Origin: Verrucomicrobiales bacterium
GTDB lineage: Bacteria; Verrucomicrobiota; Verrucomicrobiia; Verrucomicrobiales; DEV007
Reading direction: 5' to 3'
DNA length: 47,060 bases
Assembly: GCA_029213065.1 (NCBI GenBank)
Contig: JARGPH010000012.1
Span: forward strand, 1 to 47,060
The position numbers and the translations under genes are program-made. Within the stretch, counting starts at the first letter, position 1, and every line of letters starts with the position of its first letter. The notes under the pieces are model-generated. The model searched no databases. It had not been told where the DNA came from and saw only the letters and a list, made by a program, of their open reading frames with translations. Shown one piece after another: positions 32,694 to 40,779 of the stretch.

Positions 32694-33908
32694 ATGAGAA
32701 TTGCTTTTTTGACCGCCGGGGGCATTGCTCCCTGTCTTTCTGCCTCCATCGGTGGCTTGATTGAACAATACAATAAGTTGGCACCCGAGGCTGATTTGAT
32801 GGGATATCTGAATGGCTACCAGGGCCTTCTCCTCGGGAAATCCTACCACTTTCCACCTGAAGTGCGTAAAAACGCTGAAGTCTTTTACAACTTCGGAGGA
32901 AGCCCGATCGGCAACAGCCGCGTTAAGCTCACAAACGTAGCCGATTGCACCAAGCGCGGACTCGTTAAGCCCGGTGAAGAACCTCTCAAAGTGGCCGCTG
33001 ACCGGCTCATCGCAGACGGCGTCAACATCCTCCACACCATCGGTGGCGATGACACCAACACAACCGCAGCCGACCTCGCTGCCTATTTGAAGGAAAACAA
33101 CTACGACCTCACCGTGGTGGGCCTTCCCAAAACGATCGACAACGACGTTTTTCCGATCAAACAAACCCTCGGTGCCTGGACCGCAGCTCATCAGAGCGCC
33201 CGTTTCTTCCGCAACGTCGCGAACGAAAACACTACCAGTGCCCGCCAGCTCATTATTCACGAAGTGATGGGTCGTCACTGCGGATGGCTCACCGGTCGCG
33301 CTGCCTACGAGTATCACGAGAGCCTTCACCAGTATGACTGGATGCCTGAAGCACTCCTCCACCAGTTGCGCTGGGATGTCGATGCCGTCTGGGTTCCGGA
33401 AATGGAAATCGATCTCGAGTCCGAGATTGAACGTCTCAACGACAAAATGGATGAGCACGACAGCGTTAACATTTTCCTCAGTGAAGGAGCCGGCCTCGAC
33501 AACGTCGTCGCTGAACTCAAAGCACAGGGCAAAGAGCCTGAAAAGGACGCCTTCGGTCACTACCGTCTTGACGATGTCAACGTCGGCAACTGGTTCTCCA
33601 ACCAGTTGAAAGAGAGACTGGGAGCTGAGAAAGTGCTTATTCAGAAGAGCGGTTATTTCGCACGAAGTGCTGCACCGAACGCCGATGATCTCGAACTCAT
33701 CAAAGCGAGTTGCGCACAGGCCGCCAAGTCGGCACTTGAAGGTGTCAGCGGTGTCGCCGGTCTCGACGAAGACAACAACGACGAGATGAGCACAATCGCC
33801 TTCCCCCGCATCAAAGGCGGCAAGCCGTTCGACATCGACGAGAGCTGGTTCACCAACCTCCTCGTGGAAATCGGCCAGCCCAAGGGCAAGCGAATCGAAG
33901 CGCATTGA
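32694..33908 (+). CDS. pfp: Pyrophosphate-dependent 6-phosphofructokinase
   Basis: 404 residues. The N-terminus has IAFLTAGGIAPCLSASIGG. At residues 117-120 the loop is GGDD; in ATP-dependent enzymes the corresponding sequence is GGDGS, and Asp at this point is the accepted mark of PPi use. PKTIDND (145-151) has the catalytic Asp and the Lys that favours PPi. HEVMGRHCGW (about 185) binds fructose 6-phosphate. The enzyme phosphorylates fructose 6-phosphate reversibly with PPi. It is followed by the PPDK gene, which also handles PPi. It ends in a clear terminator. Confidence 0.95.
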   Translation: MRIAFLTAGGIAPCLSASIGGLIEQYNKLAPEADLMGYLNGYQGLLLGKSYHFPPEVRKNAEVFYNFGGSPIGNSRVKLTNVADCTKRGLVKPGEEPLKVAADRLIADGVNILHTIGGDDTNTTAADLAAYLKENNYDLTVVGLPKTIDNDVFPIKQTLGAWTAAHQSARFFRNVANENTTSARQLIIHEVMGRHCGWLTGRAAYEYHESLHQYDWMPEALLHQLRWDVDAVWVPEMEIDLESEIERLNDKMDEHDSVNIFLSEGAGLDNVVAELKAQGKEPEKDAFGHYRLDDVNVGNWFSNQLKERLGAEKVLIQKSGYFARSAAPNADDLELIKASCAQAAKSALEGVSGVAGLDEDNNDEMSTIAFPRIKGGKPFDIDESWFTNLLVEIGQPKGKRIEAH

Positions 33909-33912
33909 TCCT

Positions 33913-33950
33913 TATGGGTCGCACTGCGGCCCATACCCTTTTTCTTTTTC
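33913..33950 (+). terminator. Rho-independent terminator after PPi-PFK
   Basis: TATGGGTCG pairs with CGGCCCATA (one G-U), loop CACTG, followed by CCCTTTTTCTTTTT. Confidence 0.8.
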
Positions 33951-34023
33951 ATAATTTTAATCTCCCTCGAAGACTCCCGGCAGGCAGACTCTGAAGAGAT
34001 TAAGAAAAAGAAAAAGAGTTAAC

Positions 34024-34051
34024 CGAATCGGGGCACTTCGCTCCCGATTCG
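34024..34051. other. 9-bp stem-loop before the PPDK promoter
   Basis: CGAATCGGG (34024-34032) and CCCGATTCG (34043-34051) form a perfect stem with a 10-base loop. No U run. It lies between the PFK terminator and the PPDK promoter; an operator or a relic are both possible. Confidence 0.4.
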
Positions 34052-34068
34052 CTTAGCAAACCTAAAAT

Positions 34069-34096
34069 TTGACAGGATCGCAGTCGCGCTTAAAGT
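34069..34096 (+). promoter_or_regulatory. Predicted promoter of PPDK
   Basis: A perfect TTGACA (34069-34074) and TAAAGT (34091-34096), 16 bp apart. The leader to the ATG at 34252 would be about 150 nt. Confidence 0.55.
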
Positions 34097-34251
34097 TGCG
34101 CCGATTCGATTTTGAGGATGTTTCGGCCGCATCTCCCCCTCCGCGCTGCGTCAATACAACGGCTCTCCAATCCTGTCACCCCGACTCCTTCACAGGGAGT
34201 CCCCCTATTCCCTTTCTTAAATACAAAACCCAAGGAAGCATCCAAAGAGAT

Positions 34252-37098
34252 ATGGCGACCAAAAAAACTGCAAAGAAAGCTGCCTCAAAAAAGGCAACCA
34301 AGAAAGCACCTGCCCGTGCTAAAAAACTCGTTTACTACTTCGGGGCTGGAAAGTCCGATGGTAACGGCACACAGAAAGCCCTCCTCGGCGGTAAAGGTGC
34401 AAACCTTGCTGAGATGGCAAGCATCGGGCTCCCCGTGCCTGCTGGAATGACGATCACCACAGAGGTTTGCAACCACTACTACGACAATGGTTGTAAATGG
34501 CCTGCTGATCTGAAGAGACAAGTTGAAGCCAACATCGCCAAGATCGAAAAGGCGATGGGTAAGAAGTTCAACAACCTCGACAACCCGCTTCTCCTCTCGG
34601 TTCGTTCCGGTGCTCGTGAGTCGATGCCCGGTATGATGGACACGATTTTGAACCTCGGTATCAACGATGAAGTTGCTGAGGCTCTCGCCAAGAAAACAGG
34701 CAACCCGACTTTCGCATGGGACAGCTACCGTCGCTTTCTCCAGATGTATGGAGAAGTCGTCATGGGCGTGGAAGAGCACGAAGGTGAGCACCACGATCCA
34801 TTCGAAGTGATCCTCGACGCAGCTAAAGCCAAGCGTGGCGTGGCTAATGATTCCGACCTGAGCGAAGACGAACTCAAGTGGGTTGTTGCCGAATTCAAAA
34901 AGCTCATCAAAGAGCGTACCGGTAATGACTTCCCAACTGATCCAATGGAGCAGTTGATTGGTTCCGTGAACGCCGTTTTCAATTCATGGCAGAACGACCG
35001 CGCTAAAGTTTACCGCCAGAAATACGGGATCCCTGCTGCATGGGGAACCGCTGTAAACGTTCAGGCGATGGTATTCGGTAACACCGGTAAAAAATCAGGA
35101 ACAGGTGTGGCCTTCACACGTGACCCTGCTACCGGTGAAAACGTTTTCTACGGTGAGTATCTCATCGACGCCCAGGGCGAAGACGTTGTTGCCGGTGTTC
35201 GCACACCTAAGCAGGTTGCGGAAATGGCGAAGGACCTTCCCAAGTCACACAAAGAGCTGCTCAAAGTTCGCAACATTCTTGAAAAGCACTTCCGTGACGT
35301 TCAGGACGTTGAGTTCACGATCGAAGACGGGAAACTCTGGATGCTCCAGACCCGTAACGGTAAGCGCACCGGTTTCGCTGCGGTTAACATCGCAATCGAC
35401 ATGGTTCGCGAGAAACTCATCAGCAAGGAAGAGGCAATTATGCGCATTCCTGCTGATGACCTCAGCCACCTCCTCGCTCCAATCTTCGACGCCGCTGACG
35501 AGAAGCAGGCTAAGAAAATGGGATCCGGCCTTCCTGCTGGACCAGGTGCAGCTTCAGGTAAGATCTACTTCTCTGCTGAAGAGTCAGTAGCGGCTGAAGC
35601 TCGTGGTGAGAAAGTCATGCTCGTTCGCATGGCGACTTCTCCTGAAGATCTTCGCGGAATGATCGCTGCTGAGGGTATCCTCACAACCGAAGGTGGTGCT
35701 TCATCACACGCGGCACTCGTTGCCCGTCAGATGGGTAAAATCTGCGTTTGTGGTGCTCACGGCATGACAATCGATTACAAGAAGAAGACGCTCTCCGGCA
35801 ACGGAATCACTTTGAAAGAAGGCGATGAGCTCTCCCTCAACGGATTCGTTGGAAACGTCTATGCCGGTGCGATCAAGTCGTCACCATCACAGGTTATCCA
35901 GGGTCTTATCGAAGGCAAAGCAGCTGCGAAGAAGTCTGACACTTACAAGAAGTTCGTCGAGCTCATGGAGTGGACCGACACTCACCGCAAGCTTGGTGTT
36001 CGCACCAACTCGGACACACCCGAGCAGGTTCGCCAGGCGATCCTCTTCGGCGGTGAAGGCATCGGCCTGACTCGTTCAGAGCACATGTTCTTCGAAGGCA
36101 ACCGCATCGACGCCGTTCGTGAGATGATTCTCGCTAACGACGACGAAGGTCGCGCCAAGGCTCTCAAAAAGATCAAAGCGTTCCAGAAGAAAGACTTCAT
36201 CGGTATCTTCGAAGCTCTCGAAGGCCGCCCTGCTACGATCCGTCTTCTCGATCCACCACTTCACGAGTTCATCGGCACCATGGACGCCGCTCAGAAGAAA
36301 GATCTCTCCAAGAAGATCGGCATGAGCGCTGCAGCGATCACCAAGCGAATCAATTCTCTTCACGAAGAGAACCCGATGCTTGGTCACCGTGGTTGCCGTC
36401 TCGGTATCAGCTACCCTGCAGTGACTGCAGCACAGGTTGAAGCGATCCTCGAAGCCGCTGCTGAAGTGCAGGCCAAAGGCACCAAAGTTCTCCCTGAGAT
36501 CATGGTTCCTCTCGTTGCCTACGCACGTGAGCTTGAGCTCCAGAAGGAAGTCATCGACGAAGCCGCTGCCGGTGTTCGTAAGAAATACGGTCTTAAGAAG
36601 TCCGAGTTGAAATACACCGTCGGAACCATGATCGAGATTCCACGCGCTGCCCTCACCGCTGATGAAGTGGCGAAGCACGCTGAGTTCTTCTCATTCGGAA
36701 CCAACGACCTCACGCAGACCGGCCTCGGTCTTTCACGTGATGACTCCTCTTCATTCCTTCCTACCTACCAGGACGCTGAAGTGCTTAACAACAACCCATT
36801 CGCCGGTCTCGACCAGGAAGGTGTTGGCCAGCTCGTTGAGATGGGTGTTAAGAAAGGTCGCGAGACGAAGAGAAGCCTCAAAATCGGTATCTGCGGCGAG
36901 CACGGCGGAGATCCTGATTCTGTGAAGTTCTTCCACCGCACCGGACTCAACTATGTTTCCTGCTCACCTTTCCGCATCCCAATCGCACGCCTTGCAGCAG
37001 CACAGGCAGCGCTCGAAGAGAAGCCTCTCAAGGCAGCTCCCAAGAGGAAGGCAGCGAAAAAGAAAGCCGCTAAGAAAAAGACTGCTTCGAAGAAGTAA
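34252..37098 (+). CDS. ppdK: Pyruvate, phosphate dikinase with lysine-rich tails
   Basis: 948 residues from the ATG at 34252, preceded by AAGGAAGCATCCAAAGAG; the reading frame opens earlier but would start inside the promoter. Nucleotide-binding N-terminal domain: [20 protein letters not shown] and [17 protein letters not shown]. Phosphohistidine domain: [13 protein letters not shown] with His486. The C-terminal PEP/pyruvate barrel includes [22 protein letters not shown] and catalytic Cys in [10 protein letters not shown]. Converts PEP, AMP and PPi to pyruvate, ATP and Pi, reversibly. Lys/Ala tails occur at both ends ([19 protein letters not shown] and [18 protein letters not shown]), unlike typical PPDK. 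Codons end in T more often than in neighbouring genes (GCT, GGT, GTT, CGT), the mark of high expression. Confidence 0.96.
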   Translation: MATKKTAKKAASKKATKKAPARAKKLVYYFGAGKSDGNGTQKALLGGKGANLAEMASIGLPVPAGMTITTEVCNHYYDNGCKWPADLKRQVEANIAKIEKAMGKKFNNLDNPLLLSVRSGARESMPGMMDTILNLGINDEVAEALAKKTGNPTFAWDSYRRFLQMYGEVVMGVEEHEGEHHDPFEVILDAAKAKRGVANDSDLSEDELKWVVAEFKKLIKERTGNDFPTDPMEQLIGSVNAVFNSWQNDRAKVYRQKYGIPAAWGTAVNVQAMVFGNTGKKSGTGVAFTRDPATGENVFYGEYLIDAQGEDVVAGVRTPKQVAEMAKDLPKSHKELLKVRNILEKHFRDVQDVEFTIEDGKLWMLQTRNGKRTGFAAVNIAIDMVREKLISKEEAIMRIPADDLSHLLAPIFDAADEKQAKKMGSGLPAGPGAASGKIYFSAEESVAAEARGEKVMLVRMATSPEDLRGMIAAEGILTTEGGASSHAALVARQMGKICVCGAHGMTIDYKKKTLSGNGITLKEGDELSLNGFVGNVYAGAIKSSPSQVIQGLIEGKAAAKKSDTYKKFVELMEWTDTHRKLGVRTNSDTPEQVRQAILFGGEGIGLTRSEHMFFEGNRIDAVREMILANDDEGRAKALKKIKAFQKKDFIGIFEALEGRPATIRLLDPPLHEFIGTMDAAQKKDLSKKIGMSAAAITKRINSLHEENPMLGHRGCRLGISYPAVTAAQVEAILEAAAEVQAKGTKVLPEIMVPLVAYARELELQKEVIDEAAAGVRKKYGLKKSELKYTVGTMIEIPRAALTADEVAKHAEFFSFGTNDLTQTGLGLSRDDSSSFLPTYQDAEVLNNNPFAGLDQEGVGQLVEMGVKKGRETKRSLKIGICGEHGGDPDSVKFFHRTGLNYVSCSPFRIPIARLAAAQAALEEKPLKAAPKRKAAKKKAAKKKTASKK

Positions 37099-37130
37099 TC
37101 TGACTCTTAACGCGTGATTCACGCTTTTCG

Positions 37131-37163
37131 AAAAGGCAGTCCGGAAACGGGCTGCCTTTTTTC
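37131..37163 (+). terminator. Rho-independent terminator after PPDK
   Basis: AAGGCAGTCCG pairs with CGGGCTGCCTT (one G-U) around GAAA, followed by a T run. Confidence 0.9.
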
Positions 37164-37195
37164 GTGTCTACGCGTTGCGTGGCTTTTGAAAAAGT

Positions 37196-37253
37196 CTCAC
37201 GCAGAGGCGCGAAGCTGCGGAGATTTTTCTTAGTCATTGCGACTCTGCGTGAG
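37196..37253. repeat. Inverted intergenic repeat with CTCACGCAGAG arms
   Basis: CTCACGCAGAG (37196-37206) has a perfect 11-bp inverted copy, CTCTGCGTGAG, at 37243-37253. The interior GGCGCGAAGCTGCGGAG resembles the 'CACGCAAAGGCGCAAAG' type of intergenic repeats of environmental bacteria. The rest of the 366-bp gap, ending in a CTTTTACTTTTTACTTTTCC stretch at 37420-37439, holds no gene I can support. Confidence 0.6.
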
Positions 37254-37464
37254 GTCTTCTTAGGCGACGCCAGAGGAGTGACAGGGTTGAATTCTATCTT
37301 ATCGGACCACGACGGCTCATCGGGACGATTCGCCCTGCCCCAAGCCGTTTTTACGCTCGCGCTTGAATTGGTCAGACCATCACTCCCCGTCTGCCCGTCG
37401 CCAACAGAAGACAAGCAACCTTTTACTTTTTACTTTTCCCCTTTTACGGTGCTGAAAGCACCCC

Positions 37465-38163
37465 ATGCGCCTTGACCGTTTTATCGCCAAACAACGCACC
37501 GTGAGCGAGCGCAGTGCTCGCGAGTGGATTATTGCGAAGCGGGTTGCTATCAACGGAACGCCAACACGCCAACACGGTGAAGAAGTCAGCCGCTTTGATA
37601 GAATCACATTTGATGGAAGGGTTCTCCAGCCGGGAACGGAGCGACTTTACTTCATGCTCAACAAACCGAAGGGCATCCTCAGCGCGACGAAAGACAATCA
37701 ACATACCACCGTGATTGACCTTCTCGACCACCCTGACAAAACGTCACTTCATCTTGCGGGTCGACTTGATCGAAGCTCCACGGGACTCATGATTCTCACC
37801 AACGACGGGAGCTGGTCGGATCGGCTCACGCAGCCGGATTCCAAAGTCGCAAAATCCTACCTTGTCGAAACGGATCGCCCCATCCCCGAAGAAGCCGTCG
37901 CGCTTTTTGAATCCGGATTCGAGTTCCCCACCGAAGGAATCACCACCCGTCCCGCTCAGCTCAGCCTGCTTGGCCCCTGCCTCGCCCGTGTCGTCATACA
38001 TGAAGGCCGCTACCACCAGATCAAACGCATGTTCCACCGCATCAATGAAATCCGGCTCGTGAGCCTTCACCGCGAGAGCATCGGGGAAATTCGACTGCCC
38101 GATGAGCTCGCCGCCGGAGCTTACCGCGCCCTGACAAGCGCTGAAAGGGAAAGCATCTTATGA
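37465..38163 (+). CDS. Pseudouridine synthase, RsuA-type
   Basis: 232 residues. The S4 domain (MRLDRFIAKQRTVSERSARE) starts directly at the N-terminus; the catalytic Asp is in AGRLDRSSTGLMILTNDGSW (about 98-115); the late motif is EGRYHQIKRMFHRINE. Length and order match 16S-rRNA (U516) synthase RsuA. It is the second family member in the window. Its stop overlaps the modA start by 4 nt (ATGA), so the two are coupled, an unusual pairing. Confidence 0.9.
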   Translation: MRLDRFIAKQRTVSERSAREWIIAKRVAINGTPTRQHGEEVSRFDRITFDGRVLQPGTERLYFMLNKPKGILSATKDNQHTTVIDLLDHPDKTSLHLAGRLDRSSTGLMILTNDGSWSDRLTQPDSKVAKSYLVETDRPIPEEAVALFESGFEFPTEGITTRPAQLSLLGPCLARVVIHEGRYHQIKRMFHRINEIRLVSLHRESIGEIRLPDELAAGAYRALTSAERESIL

Positions 38164-38918
38164 GTCGTCTTCCGATCATCGCCGCGGCAGCACTCCTCGC
38201 CATCGCCGCCATTCTCCTGTTTCTCCGGAAACCCGGACAAGGCGCCGACGTCGCCATCGCCGTGGCAAGCAACTTTGACGCTCCCGCCAAAGCGATCGCC
38301 GCAGCCTTTGAAAAAGAGACGGGATTCACCGTGAGCCTCTCAACGGGTTCGACCGGAAAGCATTACGCCCAGATCAAACGAGGCGCGCCGTTTGATATAT
38401 TCCTCGCCGCTGATACGAAACGTCCCGAGTTGCTGGAGCAGGAAGGCTTCGGGATCGAAAATACCCTTATCGTCTACGCGATGGGACGCCTCGTTTTGTG
38501 GAGTCCCGATTCGACCGCCTTCACCGATGGCATTCAATTCCTGAGGGAAAACAGCTTCCGGTATATCGCCCTCGCCAATCCCGAACTGGCCCCCTACGGC
38601 TCCGCCGCTGTCGAAGTTCTCAATTCACTTGGTGTTTCGTCAGAATCAAAATGGGTCCGGGGCGAGAACATTTCTCAAACCTTCCACTTTGTCAAAAGCG
38701 AAGCCGCAGATGCCGGTTTCGTCGCGCTTTCACAGGTTCGCTCATTGAATGAAACCGAAAAAGGATCGCAGTGGATCGTCCCCGCGGAAAGGCATCCCCC
38801 CATTGAACAGGCCGCGATTCTCTTAAACGACACTCCCGCGGCCCGCGAGTTCGTCAGCTACCTGGAAAGTGCCGAAGCGAAAGCGATCATTCACAATTTC
38901 GGCTACGATCTGCCCTAG
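38160..38918 (+). CDS. modA: Molybdate ABC transporter substrate-binding protein
   Basis: 252 residues. A hydrophobic N-terminus (IIAAAALLAIAAILLFL, about 5-22) acts as signal or anchor. The mature start DVAIAVASNFDAPAKAIAAAFE, the STGSTGKHYAQI segment and GAPFDIFLAADTKRPE match ModA, which binds molybdate or tungstate in the periplasm. modB follows after 81 bp that hold two 22-bp repeats. The start codon overlaps the upstream pseudouridine-synthase stop. Confidence 0.94.
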   Translation: MSRLPIIAAAALLAIAAILLFLRKPGQGADVAIAVASNFDAPAKAIAAAFEKETGFTVSLSTGSTGKHYAQIKRGAPFDIFLAADTKRPELLEQEGFGIENTLIVYAMGRLVLWSPDSTAFTDGIQFLRENSFRYIALANPELAPYGSAAVEVLNSLGVSSESKWVRGENISQTFHFVKSEAADAGFVALSQVRSLNETEKGSQWIVPAERHPPIEQAAILLNDTPAAREFVSYLESAEAKAIIHNFGYDLP

Positions 38919-38948
38919 CCGGCACCCTGCCATTTTACGTCCCTGCGC

Positions 38949-38992
38949 ACCTAACCCTGTTGAATCATCGACCTAACCCTGTTAGATCTGGG
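38949..38992. repeat. Two 22-bp tandem units (ACCTAACCCTGTT type) between modA and modB
   Basis: ACCTAACCCTGTTGAATCAT plus CG is followed directly by ACCTAACCCTGTTAGATCTG plus GG. The first 13 bases are identical, with a period of exactly 22 bp. The same unit, more diverged, is found at 22845-22910. Confidence 0.75.
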
Positions 38993-38999
38993 TTCGCCC

Positions 39000-39680
39000 A
39001 TGCTGACTCAGCCTGAAATCAACGCCCTCTGGCTCACCTTTCGCCTCGCCCTCGTCACGACGACGATTCTGGTGCTGCTCGGCGCGCCCCTCGCCTGGTG
39101 GCTCGCGCGGACGAAATGGCGGTTTCAGTTCGTAATCGATGCGATCATCGCCCTGCCCCTCGTGCTTCCTCCAACGGTGTTGGGATTCTATCTCCTCCTC
39201 GCTTTCGCACCCGACGGTCCGCTTGGAAAGATTACCAGCGCCCTCGGTATCGAGCCGCTCGCCTTCACCTTTCAGGGACTTGTGATCGGCTCGGTTCTCT
39301 ACTCACTGCCGTTCGTGGTGCAGCCGATCCAGACGGCCTTTCTTTCCATAAAACAGGAACAACTTGAAGTCGCGGCGACCCTCGGGTCCTCCCCCGTCTC
39401 ACGCTTTTTCTCAGTGGTGCTGCCAATGGCCCGTCCCGGAATTATCACCGGCGCGGTTCTCGGATTTGCTCACACCCTCGGGGAATTCGGAGTTGTGCTC
39501 ATGATAGGTGGCAACATCCCCGACTCCACCCGTGTCGTTTCCATTGCGATCTACGATCAAGTCGAGTCGCTCAACTACGCGGGGGCCCACCGACTCTCGG
39601 CCGTCCTCCTCGTGATCTCGTTTCTGCTCCTCGTCATCGTCTACGGAACCAATCGCGGCTTTCGCATTTCATCGAGCTGA
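39000..39680 (+). CDS. modB: Molybdate ABC transporter permease
   Basis: 226 residues with about five membrane helices. The permease loop motif that contacts the ATPase is EVAATLGSSPVSRFFSVVLP (about 120-140), and LGEFGVVLMIGGNIPDSTRVVS is the ModB-type segment near the end. ModB is the channel of the molybdate importer. The ATPase ModC is missing: the next gene encodes a VOC protein. A ModC gene must lie elsewhere or a shared ATPase be used. Confidence 0.94.
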   Translation: MLTQPEINALWLTFRLALVTTTILVLLGAPLAWWLARTKWRFQFVIDAIIALPLVLPPTVLGFYLLLAFAPDGPLGKITSALGIEPLAFTFQGLVIGSVLYSLPFVVQPIQTAFLSIKQEQLEVAATLGSSPVSRFFSVVLPMARPGIITGAVLGFAHTLGEFGVVLMIGGNIPDSTRVVSIAIYDQVESLNYAGAHRLSAVLLVISFLLLVIVYGTNRGFRISSS

Positions 39681-39726
39681 TTCGAATTTTCTAGCCGCAT
39701 TTCTGCCGCTGGCCTAATCTCCGTGA

Positions 39727-40107
39727 ATGAGCACGGCATCATCTTTGATCGGGTCTCTCAGTGAGATTATTCTCTACGCCTCCGATATGAACGCCCAGGT
39801 TGCGTTCTATCGCGACACGCTCGGCTTGTCGGTTTCCTATCCTGCCGGTCTCGATGACTATTCCGACCAATTCTGGGTCACTTTTGAAACAGGCGCATGT
39901 GTTCTCGCACTTCATGGCGGAGGAGAAAAGGAAATGGGCAAAGATGCTCCGAAATTTGTCTTTCACTCCGATCAGATTGAGGCCGCTCGAAAACACCTCC
40001 AAAAGCAGAAAGTTCCAGTGAGCGAGATCGATTCCCCCGCCCCCGGAGTTCAGGTTTTTGATGCGAGAGATCCCGAGGGCAACCTGTTTTCGGTGGAAGC
40101 GCGTTGA
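39727..40107 (+). CDS. VOC/glyoxalase family protein
   Basis: 126 residues. LSEIILYASDMNAQVAFYRDTLGLSVSYPAGL at the N-terminus and PGVQVFDARDPEGNLFSVEA at the C-terminus are the paired beta-alpha-beta-beta-beta halves of the VOC fold. The final Glu is the metal-binding position of the family. The substrate is unknown. A second VOC protein is at 24393. Confidence 0.8.
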   Translation: MSTASSLIGSLSEIILYASDMNAQVAFYRDTLGLSVSYPAGLDDYSDQFWVTFETGACVLALHGGGEKEMGKDAPKFVFHSDQIEAARKHLQKQKVPVSEIDSPAPGVQVFDARDPEGNLFSVEAR

Positions 40108-40187
40108 GGGAAACGACAATTAAGAGAACGCGTAGTGCCTTCAACACGACGTTGACGCCAGTTCGGAACTCGCCATCGTATCCTCAC

Positions 40188-40559
40188 ATGAAAAACCTCA
40201 CTTTTATCTGCTCGATCATTCTCATCGCCCTCGGTCTCGTTGGCTACTTTGCCTGGGAAGCGCTTGGAGCGACCAAGCAATCCTTCACCGCTCTCATCCC
40301 CGCCATCGTTGGCGGGCTTATGCTCATCGGTGGGCTCATCGCCCTCAAAAAGAACATGCTCGGAATGCATATCGCGGTGACATTTTCCCTTCTTGGCGGT
40401 CTCGCCGGCCTCGGTCGCATCATTCCCGGCCTCATCAAAGGAAGCCTCGACTGGTCTGCAGCAGCGCCAAAACTCATTCTCGTGATGACAGTGGTCTGCA
40501 TCTTCTTCACGGTCATGGCAGTGCGCTCATTCATCGCGGCACGTCGTGCCCGCGGCTAA
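40188..40559 (+). CDS. Small four-helix membrane protein (unknown)
   Basis: 123 residues from the ATG at 40188; earlier in-frame codons are not likely to be used. Four hydrophobic segments lie at about 5-25, 35-53, 60-78 and 92-115 (LTFICSIILIALGLVGYF; LIPAIVGGLMLIGGLIAL; IAVTFSLLGGLAGLG; LILVMTVVCIFFTVMAV). The C-terminus is basic (ARRARG). No family recognised. Confidence 0.7.
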   Translation: MKNLTFICSIILIALGLVGYFAWEALGATKQSFTALIPAIVGGLMLIGGLIALKKNMLGMHIAVTFSLLGGLAGLGRIIPGLIKGSLDWSAAAPKLILVMTVVCIFFTVMAVRSFIAARRARG

Positions 40560-40602
40560 ATAGACCCGAAAATCTGTGAGCGGTCAGCTCTACAGTGCTC
40601 CG

Positions 40603-40638
40603 ACCTGATTTTGCCACGGCGGTAAAATCAGGTTTTTT
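40603..40638 (+). terminator. Rho-independent terminator
   Basis: ACCTGATTTT pairs perfectly with AAAATCAGGT (10 bp) around an 11-base loop, followed by TTTTT. It closes the small membrane protein gene. Confidence 0.92.
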
Positions 40639-40741
40639 GTGACCTCGCCAATACCCCGAAAAGCCCGCTGTTAAAGGGCTCCGAAGGCGCTACGATCTCA
40701 ACATCGAGAGAATTACGTAAAAATTCTAAATTTCACCTTGA

Positions 40742-40762
40742 TACTGAGACCTTGTCTCATTA
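40742..40762 (+). promoter_or_regulatory. Palindromic operator upstream of the TonB-dependent receptor
   Basis: TGAGAC-CTT-GTCTCA lies in the context TTGATACTGAGAC to GTCTCATTAGTGAT. It is nearly identical to the site at 43512-43532. It is 18 bp before the ATG at 40780 and overlaps a TTGATA/GATACT promoter-like stretch. Fur-family repression by iron is the likely reading; the exact regulator is inferred. Confidence 0.6.
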
Positions 40763-40779
40763 GTGATGGGGTTCAAATT

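Noticed and set aside
32616-33905. A 429-residue open frame on the minus strand opposite PPi-PFK
   Set aside because: The plus strand carries a complete, motif-rich enzyme over the same span. The mirror frame has no recognisable motif and arises from codon bias.
34069-34251. 61-residue N-terminal extension of PPDK
   Set aside because: It would begin inside a clear TTGACA promoter and is not similar to the family; the ATG at 34252 has a good ribosome-binding context.
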